DNA of 64,000 bases from UBA3478 sp036782715. Its GTDB lineage: Bacteria > Bacteroidota > Bacteroidia > Flavobacteriales > Flavobacteriaceae. Position 1 is the stretch's first letter. The number at the start of each line of letters is the position of its first letter. A model generated the notes under the pieces. It searched no databases. It was not told the DNA's origin and saw nothing but the letters and a program-made list of their open reading frames with translations. Positions 1-8,558 of the stretch are shown here, piece by piece. The stretch is from NCBI GenBank assembly GCA_036782715.1, contig DAIPYN010000005.1, forward strand, positions 1-64,000, given 5' to 3'. A program made the position numbers and the translations under genes.

Positions 1-1
1 A

Positions 2-1672
2 TCTGCCATTGAAAAGAGAAAGGAGCAAATCGGAGCCGACGGAGCCTTGCTTACGAATCCAGAAGGGTCGGTTTACCAAGTAAACTTTATTGAAAAGATC
101 TTAGCAACCGTTTTAGCTAAAATATCCAACTACATTCCTGAAGGTGGAATCTGGATGAATACCCAAAGACCCGAATGGAACGACGCCAACAACGCCCTTG
201 TTGGGAACGGAGTTTCTATGGTAACACTTTACTACCTCAGAAGATTCTTAGCTTTCTTTAAAGAGTTAATCAGTAAATCGGCGGTTTCTGAAGTTCAAAT
301 CTCGGTAGAACTGAAGAAGTGTTTTGATCAAATTCATGAAACGCTTGAAGGCTCAACTCATTTTCTAAAAGGTTCGATAAACGACCAGCAGCGAATGCAG
401 GTCTTATCGGGATTAGGAGAGGCAGCTAGTAACTACAGGCAAACCATCTATGACCAGGACTTCTCAGGAAAGAAGACTGCTTTTAAAACAAGTGAGTTTT
501 TGACCTTTATAGAGGTTGCTCTAAAACACCTTGAGTATTCTATAGAATCTAACCAGCGTGAAGACCAATTGTATCACGCCTATAACTTAATGACCGTAAC
601 TGAAGATAAAGGAGTAGCCATTAGCTACTTACCTGAGATGTTAGAAGGCCAGGTAGCTGTTCTAAGTTCAGGGTATCTCGATACCGAGGCAAGTTTAGCC
701 GTACTCGATGCACTTAAGGCAAGTAAACTCTTTAGAGAGGATCAATACAGCTATGTGCTTTATCCGAACAAAACTTTACCTAGATTCCTAGAAAAGAATA
801 ACATTAGCCCTGTTGAGGTTTCAGCGTCTGAGCTTCTAAGCAAACTCGTTTTAGAAGGCAACAGAGATATTATAATCAAAGACTGTGAAGGTGGATACCA
901 TTTCAATGGAAACTTTAAAAATATCCGATTCTTAAGAGATGCTCTGAACCACCTTCCCAATCACTATCAAGATTTGGTAGAAAAGGAGCAGCCAAAAATC
1001 GAAGCGATATACGAACAAATCTTCAACCATAAAGCCTTTACAGGAAGATCTGGCACCTTCTTCGGTTATGAAGGATTAGGTTCGATTTACTGGCACATGG
1101 TATCTAAACTTAGACTTGCTGCCTTTGAGGTAACTAAGAAGGCTGTAGATCAATCTGCATCTCAAACAACGATTGGCCAGTTATTCGATCATTATTTTGA
1201 GATCAATGCAGGTATTGGAGTACATAAATCTCCAGAGCTCTATGGGGCCTTCCCTACAGACCCTTACTCTCATACCCCAGGTGGTAAAGGAGCTCAGCAA
1301 CCAGGAATGACTGGGCAAGTGAAAGAAGATATCCTTTGTCGATTTGGAGAACTTGGAGTTCGCGTATCGAACGGGATACTAAGCTTTGATCCAACCCTAA
1401 TTCCTGAATCTGAATATTTGAAAAATACTCAAGTATTCGAGTATTACAATCTCAATCAGTCTCTTCAAAAGGTAGAGCTATCGAAAGGTTCTCTAGCGTA
1501 TACCATATGTCAAGTACCTGTTATTTATAGAAAGGATGGAGATACTACGATAACAATAATTTTTAAGGATTTAAGCACTAAGACCATTGAAGGTAATTCG
1601 CTTAGTAAAGAATATAGCGACGCTATTTTCAATCGTTCAGGTAACATCAAACAACTTATTGTAACCATCTAA
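2..1672 (+). CDS. beta-1,3-glucan phosphorylase-like protein (GH94/GH149 type), C-terminal part
   Basis: The reading frame is open from the left edge, so the gene is cut at its 5' end and about 556 residues are visible. The segment RPEWNDANNAL, with its Asp codon at 182-184, resembles the catalytic EWND/DWND acid motif of inverting disaccharide phosphorylases (GH94 and the related beta-1,3-glucan phosphorylase family GH149). Further on, GRSGTFFGYEGLGSIYWHM and the block PYSHTPGGKGAQQPGMTGQV look like a substrate and phosphate pocket. GH149 proteins are about 1100 residues, so roughly half may lie outside. It sits 4 bases before a GH17 gene in a beta-glucan locus, which fits intracellular phosphorolysis of beta-1,3-gluco-oligosaccharides to glucose 1-phosphate. 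Assignment to GH149 rather than GH94 is from memory of motif and context; the family level is moderately sure, the substrate is inferred. Confidence 0.62.
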   Translation, partial: SAIEKRKEQIGADGALLTNPEGSVYQVNFIEKILATVLAKISNYIPEGGIWMNTQRPEWNDANNALVGNGVSMVTLYYLRRFLAFFKELISKSAVSEVQISVELKKCFDQIHETLEGSTHFLKGSINDQQRMQVLSGLGEAASNYRQTIYDQDFSGKKTAFKTSEFLTFIEVALKHLEYSIESNQREDQLYHAYNLMTVTEDKGVAISYLPEMLEGQVAVLSSGYLDTEASLAVLDALKASKLFREDQYSYVLYPNKTLPRFLEKNNISPVEVSASELLSKLVLEGNRDIIIKDCEGGYHFNGNFKNIRFLRDALNHLPNHYQDLVEKEQPKIEAIYEQIFNHKAFTGRSGTFFGYEGLGSIYWHMVSKLRLAAFEVTKKAVDQSASQTTIGQLFDHYFEINAGIGVHKSPELYGAFPTDPYSHTPGGKGAQQPGMTGQVKEDILCRFGELGVRVSNGILSFDPTLIPESEYLKNTQVFEYYNLNQSLQKVELSKGSLAYTICQVPVIYRKDGDTTITIIFKDLSTKTIEGNSLSKEYSDAIFNRSGNIKQLIVTI

Positions 1673-1676
1673 AGTC

Positions 1677-2960
1677 ATGAGAAAAGGTAAGGTTCGACCC
1701 ACGATCAGTAGAATAACTGGATTATACAGAATCCTCTTTGTTCTCCTATTGGGGTTAATGCTATTTTCATGCGAGACAAAATCGACAACTATGCAAAGTA
1801 AGAATGCTTCAGAACTTTTAGGCAATCCAAATTACCAAGCAATATCCTATGGAGGTTACCGAAAAGAAAGTAGAGAATTTCAGCCAACCATAGACCAACT
1901 TAAAGAAGATCTAAGAATCCTGTATACTATGGGAATTAGGATCGTTCGCACCTACAACGTACAACTTCCGCACGCTACTAACGTGGTTAAAGCCATTGCG
2001 GAGTTAAAAAAGGAAGATCCCAATTTTGAGATGTATGTAATGCTCGGTGCCTGGATCGATTGTGAAGGGGCATGGACAAGCAGCCCTAACCATGAAAAGG
2101 AAGACTACGCTGCAAACAAAATAGAGATTGAGCGTGCCGTAGAACTCACTCGTGCCTATCCCGATATCATAAAGGTAATCGCGGTAGGAAACGAAGCTAT
2201 GGTTCATTGGGCAGCCTCTTATTTTGTAAAGCCCGATGTAATTCTAGGATGGGTAAATTATTTACAAACCTTAAAAGCTAAGGGAGATCTTCCCAAAGAG
2301 CTCTGGATCACCAGTTCTGACAATTTCGCCTCCTGGGGAGGTGGTGGATCAGAATACCATAATGAGGATCTAGTGCAACTTGCTAAAGCGGTAGATTATA
2401 TTTCGATGCATACTTATCCGTTCCATGATACTCATTACAACCCTTCTTTCTGGAATATAGAAGCAGTGAAGACCTACAAGGATTCCAATGACGTGAATAG
2501 TCTTCTGATGAAGTCTGCAGTGAATTATAGCAAGATGCAGTACGAACAAGTGTCCAATTATCTAAAATCTATCGGAGTAGATAAACCTATCCATATCGGT
2601 GAAACTGGCTGGGCTAGTAAATCAGATGGATTCTATGGACCCAATGGATCAAAGGCAGCTGACGAATTAAAACAATCCCTGTATTATACGGGGATGCGTG
2701 AATGGACAGACAATGAAGGTATTAGCTGTTTCTATTTTGAGGCCTTTGATGAACCTTGGAAAAGCTCGGCTAACCCCAACGACTCTGAAAATCACTTTGG
2801 ACTATTCACCCGCGACGGAAAAGCAAAATACGCCTTATGGCAACTAGTAGATTCAGGCGTATTTGAAGGTTTAAATCGTGATGGTAAACCTATCACAAAG
2901 TCTTATAACGGAGCATCTGAATTATTAAATAAAGATGTTCATTTACCGGTTTTAAAATAA
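1677..2960 (+). CDS. GH17 beta-1,3-glucanase-like lipoprotein
   Basis: 427 residues. The N-terminus has a basic stretch, a hydrophobic segment (about 18-30) and a lipobox ending at Cys32, so it is probably a lipoprotein anchored in the periplasm or outer membrane. The rest is a GH17-type TIM barrel: the acid/base Glu is E173 in AVGNEAM and the nucleophile is E309 in IGETGWAS, followed by FYFEAFDEPWK, which is characteristic of GH17. Known GH17 enzymes hydrolyse or transglycosylate beta-1,3-glucan (laminarin-like). It starts 4 bases after the phosphorylase stop and precedes another lipoprotein glycosidase, so it is likely the extracytoplasmic step that shortens beta-glucan. The family is clear; whether it is an endo-enzyme or a transglycosylase cannot be seen. 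Confidence 0.88.
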   Translation: MRKGKVRPTISRITGLYRILFVLLLGLMLFSCETKSTTMQSKNASELLGNPNYQAISYGGYRKESREFQPTIDQLKEDLRILYTMGIRIVRTYNVQLPHATNVVKAIAELKKEDPNFEMYVMLGAWIDCEGAWTSSPNHEKEDYAANKIEIERAVELTRAYPDIIKVIAVGNEAMVHWAASYFVKPDVILGWVNYLQTLKAKGDLPKELWITSSDNFASWGGGGSEYHNEDLVQLAKAVDYISMHTYPFHDTHYNPSFWNIEAVKTYKDSNDVNSLLMKSAVNYSKMQYEQVSNYLKSIGVDKPIHIGETGWASKSDGFYGPNGSKAADELKQSLYYTGMREWTDNEGISCFYFEAFDEPWKSSANPNDSENHFGLFTRDGKAKYALWQLVDSGVFEGLNRDGKPITKSYNGASELLNKDVHLPVLK

Positions 2961-2969
2961 AGGAGAGCA

Positions 2970-3989
2970 ATGATTAGATATTTCCAAGCCATCATCCTAT
3001 CGCTATTCGCAGGGCTGTTTTTCAATTCTTGTTCCCTCCTTAGTGATCAGAATAGCATCGTCAAAATCAAAGATGACCAGATCACCATTAACGATAGACC
3101 CTTCTTTATAAAGGGTATATGTTACCACCCTGTTGAGAAGGGTGAGACGATGAGAAGTTTTGGGCAAATCGAAAAAGATTTGAAACTCATTAAGGCAGCA
3201 GGAGTAAATACCATAAGAGTTTATGAACCCATAGCATCAAGAGAAATACTCGATCGCATCTACGATGCAGGGCTACGGGTAATTATTAGTTTCGGATTTA
3301 ACCAAGGAGGCGTTTATGATCTGCAATCTGAGACCTATCTCGATTATGTAGAGACGTTTAAATCTCACCCAGCAATTCTTCTATGGGAACTTGGGAATGA
3401 ATACAACTATCACCCCGAATGGTTCGGCGGATCGGTAGATTATTGGTACACGGTTCTCAATGAATCTGCTACTGCAATCAAACAAATAGACACCAAACAT
3501 CCTGTAGCTACGGCACATGGAGAAGTTCCGAGTGAAGACCTCATTCAAAGATTAGATCAAATAGACCTGTGGGGTCTCAATGTCTATAGATGGGATCAAC
3601 CCGCTACTGCACTTGAAGAATTTTCTAAGATCAGTTCTAAGCCGGTTTACTTCTCAGAGCTTGGTGCCGACAGTTATATGACTATAGAAAATGAAGGCTA
3701 CACTTTAGGTTATAATGAGACCGCACAAGCAGACGCTACTCAAACGATTTTAGATCAAGTACTGACCCCGAACACAACCGCGACAGGGGCAATCGTATTT
3801 TCATTTACCGACGGATGGTGGAAAGCAGGTTCTCCTGACACCCAAGATGTGGGAGGATGGACTCCAGGAAGTAGTGGAGTCCCCTACGATGCTACTGCAA
3901 ATGAAGAGTATTGGGGAATCGTTACTTTAGACCGAGAGCAAAAAGAAGCTTATGAGGTCGTTAAAAAGGCCTTTAAGTCTTTCAGATAG
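2970..3989 (+). CDS. clan GH-A glycoside hydrolase lipoprotein (GH2-catalytic-domain or GH72-like)
   Basis: 339 residues with a lipoprotein signal (hydrophobic segment 7-20, lipobox Cys21). A short beta-rich start (VKIKDDQITINDRPFFIKGI) leads into a TIM barrel with the clan GH-A signatures: E144 in WELGNEYN as acid/base and E230 in VYFSELGAD as nucleophile. The pattern resembles the catalytic domain of GH2 enzymes and also GH72 glucanosyltransferases, without the beta-sandwich domains of a full GH2. It has the ribosome-binding site AAGGAG 9 bases downstream of the GH17 gene. Given the locus it probably acts on beta-glucan oligosaccharides outside the cytoplasm, cleaving or transferring glucosyl residues. 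The family is uncertain; the retaining mechanism follows from the two Glu residues. Confidence 0.72.
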   Translation: MIRYFQAIILSLFAGLFFNSCSLLSDQNSIVKIKDDQITINDRPFFIKGICYHPVEKGETMRSFGQIEKDLKLIKAAGVNTIRVYEPIASREILDRIYDAGLRVIISFGFNQGGVYDLQSETYLDYVETFKSHPAILLWELGNEYNYHPEWFGGSVDYWYTVLNESATAIKQIDTKHPVATAHGEVPSEDLIQRLDQIDLWGLNVYRWDQPATALEEFSKISSKPVYFSELGADSYMTIENEGYTLGYNETAQADATQTILDQVLTPNTTATGAIVFSFTDGWWKAGSPDTQDVGGWTPGSSGVPYDATANEEYWGIVTLDREQKEAYEVVKKAFKSFR

Positions 3990-4008
3990 AAACTAAACAA
4001 TTAACGAT

Positions 4009-5430
4009 ATGAGTAATCAAAATTCAAACGGAGCATCTAGCGTTTCAATGGGACAAAAAATCGCATTTGGCTTTGGAATGCTCGCCAACCAGATGTTCCC
4101 CGCAGCCTTGGGTGTTTTCATCATCGTATTGGTACAGGATCTAGGATTCGCTGCCCTTCTGTGGGGTATCATTCAATTTGTACCTAGAATATTCGATGCA
4201 ATCACAGACCCTATCATGGGGTATATCTCAGACAATACCCGATCCAAATGGGGCCGTCGAAGATTATACGTACTCATCGGAGCCCTCATAATGGGATTAG
4301 CTTATATTTTTATGTGGCAGCTTCACAAAGATGATGGTGTCGTTTTTAACTTTATTTATTTTCTATCGTGGTCACTAGTGTTTTACCTAGGACTCACCAT
4401 TTTTAGTGTACCCTATGTGGCTATGGGTTATGAGATTAGTGAAGATTTTCATGAACGTACAGAAATCATGGCTATCGCGCAATTCATTGGGCAATGGGCT
4501 TGGGTTATCGCTCCATGGTTCTGGGTAGTTTTATATGACCCGAGTTGGTTTCCTGAAGGAGCCGACCAAGGGGTAAGAGAGCTTTCGATCTGGGTGGCAA
4601 TTCCTTGTACTCTTTTTGCAGCTATACCTGCATTATTTATAAAGACTAAGTCTACTCTCGATAGAACCGATTTTCAGCCTATCAAGGCAATGAACATTAT
4701 TAAAAGTGTCAGAGGCATTTTCTCATCTGCGTTTGAAGCCTTTAAAATCAAGCAGTTCAGACAGATTGCGTCTGCAACCTTTTTGATCTTTAATTCATTC
4801 AATGTAATCGCCGCTTATACCTTTTTGATTATTGTACACTACTTGTTCAATAGCGACCCAGCAAGCGCAGGTACCTGGCCAGCAATGCACGGATCGGTAG
4901 GAGCGCTGATTACAACCTTCTTAGTCATACCTATTGTCACTAAAATGTCTAAGATTCTCGGAAAGAAAAGAGCCTTTATCGTCTCTCAACTCATATCGAT
5001 TATCGGATACATTCTGTTCTGGTTCTTATTCGTACCCGGCAAACCCTATCTATTCCTCTTCGCACTCCCCTTTCATTCTTTTGGAATTGGAAGTTTGTTC
5101 ACCATTATGATGAGTATGACCGCAGACGTTTGCGATCTTGATGAACTGAATACCGGCAAGCGAAGAGAAGGAGTCCTAGGCGCCGTTTACTGGTGGATGG
5201 TAAAATTAGGATTCGGCATTGCAGCACTTTTAGGCGGATTCTTTTTATCGGTAGTAGGCTTCGACGCTGAAAATGTAACCGAATCGTCTATTACAGGAAT
5301 GCGAATATTTTACACTCTTTTACCTATCGCAGGAGTCATTGCTGCCATCTTAATCATGAAAAACTATGACATCACTGAGGAAAAAGCAGCCCAAATTAAA
5401 AAAGAACTTAGCGCTAAAAAGGGAGAATAA
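4009..5430 (+). CDS. GPH-family (glycoside-pentoside-hexuronide) MFS sugar permease
   Basis: 473 residues with about 12 hydrophobic segments. The block FDAITDPIMGYISDNTRSKW followed by GRRR is the hallmark between TM2 and TM3 of GPH:cation symporters (MelB relatives), and DVCDLDELNTGKRREG in the second half matches the family's conserved loop. GPH proteins carry di- and oligosaccharides with a cation. It lies between the exported glycosidases and a cytoplasmic GH17, so import of beta-1,3-gluco-oligosaccharides across the inner membrane is the natural role. Substrate and coupling ion are inferred. The C-terminal tail is lysine-rich and cytoplasmic. Confidence 0.88.
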   Translation: MSNQNSNGASSVSMGQKIAFGFGMLANQMFPAALGVFIIVLVQDLGFAALLWGIIQFVPRIFDAITDPIMGYISDNTRSKWGRRRLYVLIGALIMGLAYIFMWQLHKDDGVVFNFIYFLSWSLVFYLGLTIFSVPYVAMGYEISEDFHERTEIMAIAQFIGQWAWVIAPWFWVVLYDPSWFPEGADQGVRELSIWVAIPCTLFAAIPALFIKTKSTLDRTDFQPIKAMNIIKSVRGIFSSAFEAFKIKQFRQIASATFLIFNSFNVIAAYTFLIIVHYLFNSDPASAGTWPAMHGSVGALITTFLVIPIVTKMSKILGKKRAFIVSQLISIIGYILFWFLFVPGKPYLFLFALPFHSFGIGSLFTIMMSMTADVCDLDELNTGKRREGVLGAVYWWMVKLGFGIAALLGGFFLSVVGFDAENVTESSITGMRIFYTLLPIAGVIAAILIMKNYDITEEKAAQIKKELSAKKGE

Positions 5431-5433
5431 ACG

Positions 5434-6318
5434 ATGTCTATTAGAAGAAATAAAATACAATCCTTACTAGGAGTAGATGTTAAGTATCTGAATCAAGAGG
5501 ACCTAAAATCCTCAAGCCGCGATCTTTTAGAGTCTGGAATGCATGGAATCTGTTATAGCCCTTATGAGGGATCACAAAAACCCGGAGACCCTATTTCAGA
5601 AAAACAAATACGCCGAAAGCTCGAGCTATTGCGGCCTTACACTCAGTGGATCAGAACCTTTTCTTGTACTGACCAAAACGAGACTATACCCAGATTAGCC
5701 AAGGAATATGGCTTCAAGACACTTGTTGGGGCATGGCTAGGTGAGGATCTCGAAAAAAATGAAGAGGAATTACAAGGACTCATCGATTTATGTAACTCAG
5801 GGTATGTCGATATCGCCGCTGTCGGTAACGAGGTTATGTATCGCGAAGAACTCTCAGAGGAACAATTAATCAATTACATTCATCAAGCAAAACAGAAAAT
5901 CAAAGGAATTCCCGTTGGTTACGTAGATGCCTATTATGAATTTACCGACTATCCGAAAATAGCGGAGGCTTGCGACGTCATACTGGCCAATTGTTACCCC
6001 TACTGGGAGGGATGCAGTATTGATTATTCTCTGATCTACATGAAACAGATGTACCAGCAGGCTCAACGAGCAGCGGCGGGCAAACCGGTTATTATTACCG
6101 AAACCGGATGGCCTAGTCAGGGCGAACCTCTCGGAGCAGCAGTTCCTGGTTACAGCAATGCACTCAAATACTTTATTGATGCAATTTCGTGGTCTAAAGA
6201 AGAGGATATACCGATGTTTTATTTTTCAGCTTTTGATGAATCATGGAAGGTGAGTGCTGAAGGGAGTGTAGGAGCCTATTGGGGGTTATGGGACCAAAAC
6301 CATCAACTCAAATTCTAA
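5434..6318 (+). CDS. cytoplasmic GH17 glucanase/transglycosylase-like protein
   Basis: 294 residues, GH17 fold without any signal peptide or lipobox, so it should be cytoplasmic, unlike the GH17 at the start of this locus. The catalytic pair is E133 (AVGNEVM) and E223 (ITETGWPS), and FYFSAFDESWK near the end is the usual GH17 motif. It starts 3 bases after the permease stop and is the last gene of the operon; the photolyase gene ends 4 bases away on the other strand. A soluble GH17 next to a glucan phosphorylase may trim imported beta-1,3-oligosaccharides to the length the phosphorylase accepts. That division of labour is inference; the family is clear. Confidence 0.88.
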   Translation: MSIRRNKIQSLLGVDVKYLNQEDLKSSSRDLLESGMHGICYSPYEGSQKPGDPISEKQIRRKLELLRPYTQWIRTFSCTDQNETIPRLAKEYGFKTLVGAWLGEDLEKNEEELQGLIDLCNSGYVDIAAVGNEVMYREELSEEQLINYIHQAKQKIKGIPVGYVDAYYEFTDYPKIAEACDVILANCYPYWEGCSIDYSLIYMKQMYQQAQRAAAGKPVIITETGWPSQGEPLGAAVPGYSNALKYFIDAISWSKEEDIPMFYFSAFDESWKVSAEGSVGAYWGLWDQNHQLKF

Positions 6319-6322
6319 AGAG

Positions 6323-7807
6323 TTAATTAAACGCGTCTCGATTAGGTAAGGTGTGCTTACTCAGCACCCGTTTAGCATCAGAAATAACTGCAATTTCTTT
6401 TTGAAGACGGTAAAGCTTTTCACTAGCTTCTTTTCTCGCACGATCTAAATCTACGATAGGATTCGGATAATCGATTCCTTTTCTAAAGTCATAAAAGATC
6501 TCATCCATCGGGGTAAGCGCTGCAGGGTTATGAACCAAAGCTTGAGGCAACTTGGATAGTTCAGGGACCCACTTTAAAATGAAAACTGCATCTGGGTCGT
6601 GCTTCACACTATTCGACAATGGGCTATAAATTCGAATCTGGTTAATTCCTGTTTCGCCTGCTTGCATCTGTAGTTGCGGATAATGAATTCCAGGCTCAAA
6701 ATCTAAAAACTGTCGCGCCAAATGTGGACTAATCACTTGCCAGGGCAGCCAAAGGTGATGGGTAGCAAAAGAAACTAGAAGTGCACGCATTCTAAAATTA
6801 AGATATCCTGTTGCATTGAGGCAACGCATCGCCGCATCTACAAGTGGCGCCCCTGTCAACCCTTTTTCCCAAGCCTCTAAAAAAATGGGATTGATGGGCT
6901 TGTTCAAGGTCAAATACCCTCGATTTACCGGCTCGAACTCTATACGATCTTCCATCTCAAATTTTTGAATAAAATGAGCCTGCCATCTGAGCCTTGAGCG
7001 AAATGACGATAACGATCTTTTCGGTTTTGCATTTTCATACACCCTTGTCGTAGCTTGAAATACCTCTTTAACAGATAAACATCCAAAGGCGATGTAAGGA
7101 GATAGTCTGCTGCAGCTAATTCGGGAATCTAATGGTTTAGAAATATGTCGGTTATAGTTTTTAAAACGCTCGTTCAAAAAGCTGTTCAAATAACGCAATC
7201 CCATATTTCTTCCGCCCTTTTGCCGATCGGTAGATCGATCTTCAGGTAGTGTTAAGAGGTTCATTTTATTTTCTACTTGAGAAAGTAGTGTGCTGCTAAC
7301 GACCGATCTTTTCGACCATGAGGGGCGTGAAATAGAAGAGTCCATGAAAGCCTCCCACCGATCTCTCCAACCCAACCGGTGTTTGAGACCACGCTCCACC
7401 CCATTCGTATTGAACTCTAGCCATGGGATATTTTCCTGTGCTAGTACTCTAGAGAACCTTTTGTCTCGATCGAAAGTGATTTTTAAACCCGTTTCTCGAT
7501 AACTATAAACACTTATTATTTCAAAAATTTCACTGAGTCGAGTAAAGTTTTCTGAAACTGATCCATACATCTGCAACACACGGGTATCTATTGCTTGTAA
7601 AAAGCCATCAAAGTCTTTCAAACTCTCAGAAATGAAGTGCCAGTGTCTTGCGCTGTAGTGCTTATCACTGAGTAGTATAGGCTCGAAGTTATACCATAAA
7701 ATAACAGGATAACCCGAATCAATCGCCTTTGAAATCGGCTCATGATCTTCCCACCGCAAATCACGTTTTAACCAAACTAAAGCAACCTTTGGTCTGTTCT
7801 CTCTCAT
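6323..7807 (-). CDS. deoxyribodipyrimidine photolyase / cryptochrome family protein
   Basis: 494 residues. The N-terminal photolyase domain begins VALVWLKRDLRWEDHEPI, the classic photolyase opening. The C-terminal FAD-binding domain contains LRWQAHFIQKFE, TGAPLVDAAMRCLNATGYL and LDFEPGIHYPQLQMQ, with RIYSPLSNSVKHDPD in place of the usual RIYNP block. It is not a DASH type, since the DASH GDWQYVAG-like motif is absent, and I see no cysteine cluster typical of FeS photolyases. It should repair UV pyrimidine dimers using blue light or act as a blue-light sensor; the subclass cannot be decided by eye. Its start codon is only 18 bases from the GTAAC-N4-GTTAC operator that serves the divergent crp gene. 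A near-match -7 box (TATCTTTA, minus strand, 7816-7823) sits 8 nt before the ATG. Confidence 0.87.
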   Translation of the reverse strand: MRENRPKVALVWLKRDLRWEDHEPISKAIDSGYPVILWYNFEPILLSDKHYSARHWHFISESLKDFDGFLQAIDTRVLQMYGSVSENFTRLSEIFEIISVYSYRETGLKITFDRDKRFSRVLAQENIPWLEFNTNGVERGLKHRLGWRDRWEAFMDSSISRPSWSKRSVVSSTLLSQVENKMNLLTLPEDRSTDRQKGGRNMGLRYLNSFLNERFKNYNRHISKPLDSRISCSRLSPYIAFGCLSVKEVFQATTRVYENAKPKRSLSSFRSRLRWQAHFIQKFEMEDRIEFEPVNRGYLTLNKPINPIFLEAWEKGLTGAPLVDAAMRCLNATGYLNFRMRALLVSFATHHLWLPWQVISPHLARQFLDFEPGIHYPQLQMQAGETGINQIRIYSPLSNSVKHDPDAVFILKWVPELSKLPQALVHNPAALTPMDEIFYDFRKGIDYPNPIVDLDRARKEASEKLYRLQKEIAVISDAKRVLSKHTLPNRDAFN

Positions 7808-7815
7808 AGCTAGTC

Positions 7816-7823
7816 TAAAGATA
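7816..7823 (-). promoter_or_regulatory. putative -7 box of the photolyase gene (TATCTTTA)
   Basis: Read on the minus strand this is TATCTTTA, 7 of 8 matches to TAnnTTTG. It ends 8 nt before the photolyase ATG, so a transcript from it would be almost leaderless. The Crp-type operator at 7826-7839 abuts its upstream side. Confidence 0.4.
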
Positions 7824-7825
7824 AT

Positions 7826-7839
7826 GTAACATAGGTTAC
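7826..7839. promoter_or_regulatory. Crp/Fnr-type operator 1 (GTAAC-ATAG-GTTAC)
   Basis: Perfect 5-bp inverted repeat with a 4-bp spacer, centre 7832.5. It is centred 29.5 bases upstream of the first T of TACCTTTG (7862-7869), which drives crp-sulP. Three related sites stand at the same distance from the -7 boxes of the three following transcription units. On the other side it abuts the presumed photolyase promoter. Confidence 0.72.
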
Positions 7840-7861
7840 TAATAAGGATGTTCGCTAATGC

Positions 7862-7869
7862 TACCTTTG
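7862..7869 (+). promoter_or_regulatory. -7 promoter box of crp-sulP (TACCTTTG)
   Basis: Exact TAnnTTTG match, 53 nt before the crp ATG, with operator 1 centred 29.5 bases upstream. No clear -33 TTG is present, as expected if an activator replaces it. A second exact box, TATTTTTG at 7890-7897, could be an additional promoter. Confidence 0.65.
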
Positions 7870-7922
7870 AACCACTTTCGATTTTAACCTATTTTTGAAA
7901 GAACACCTATTCAATAAATAAC

Positions 7923-8555
7923 ATGCTAACCGATCTTCAATCTGTTTATGGATCACTTCTCGAAGCCTCTCTACTTCAAGAGATCAACCAAGTGGGTACC
8001 TACAGACAAATACAGGCAGGAACCGAGATCATCAGACCGGGAGAGTATATTAAAAGTATTCCCCTTTTAATCTCAGGAGCCATTAAAGTAATTCGTGAGT
8101 ATGACGACGGAGAAGAACTTCTTCTTTACTATGTCGAAGAAGGAAATACTTGTTCCATGTCTATGGCCTGCTGCACCGAACAAAAAAGAAGTACCATTAA
8201 AGCGGTAGCTGAAGTTGACACTCTTTTAATCGTGATTCCTAATCAAAAATTAGAGGAGTGGATAGGTAGATATCCGAGATGGAGAAGTTTCATCTTTGCG
8301 AGTTATCAAAACCGTCTCGAAGAGATGCTATCTAGTCTTGAAAAAGTAGCGTTTGAACGATTAGATGAAAGACTCATTGAGTACCTCAAAGAAAAGGGTC
8401 GAATCAACGGTGAAAACAGTATTCACCAAACTCATAAAGAAATCGCAGATGAGCTTCATAGTTCTCGAGTGGTAATCTCGAGGTTACTTAAAAAATTAGA
8501 GAACCTTGGTCATATAAAGCTACATAGAAACCATATTGAACTTTTTGATCTTTAA
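7923..8555 (+). CDS. Crp/Fnr-family transcription regulator with a CxMSMxCC cysteine motif
   Basis: 210 residues. Residues about 15-125 form a cyclic-nucleotide-binding-like beta barrel, residues about 125-150 the dimer helix, and 163-210 a Crp-type winged helix (HKEIADELHSSRVVISRLL as helix-turn-helix). The effector domain lacks the cAMP-binding RxSE signature and instead carries C77, C83 and C84 (TCSMSMACC), so thiol or persulfide sensing is possible. SulP follows 3 bases downstream in the same operon. The persulfide dioxygenase, SQR and YeeE/YedE genes follow, each with a matching operator, so this protein is the obvious candidate regulator, probably autoregulated through the site at 7826-7839. 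The fold is sure; the signal and target set are inference. Confidence 0.88.
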   Translation: MLTDLQSVYGSLLEASLLQEINQVGTYRQIQAGTEIIRPGEYIKSIPLLISGAIKVIREYDDGEELLLYYVEEGNTCSMSMACCTEQKRSTIKAVAEVDTLLIVIPNQKLEEWIGRYPRWRSFIFASYQNRLEEMLSSLEKVAFERLDERLIEYLKEKGRINGENSIHQTHKEIADELHSSRVVISRLLKKLENLGHIKLHRNHIELFDL

Positions 8556-8558
8556 GTA

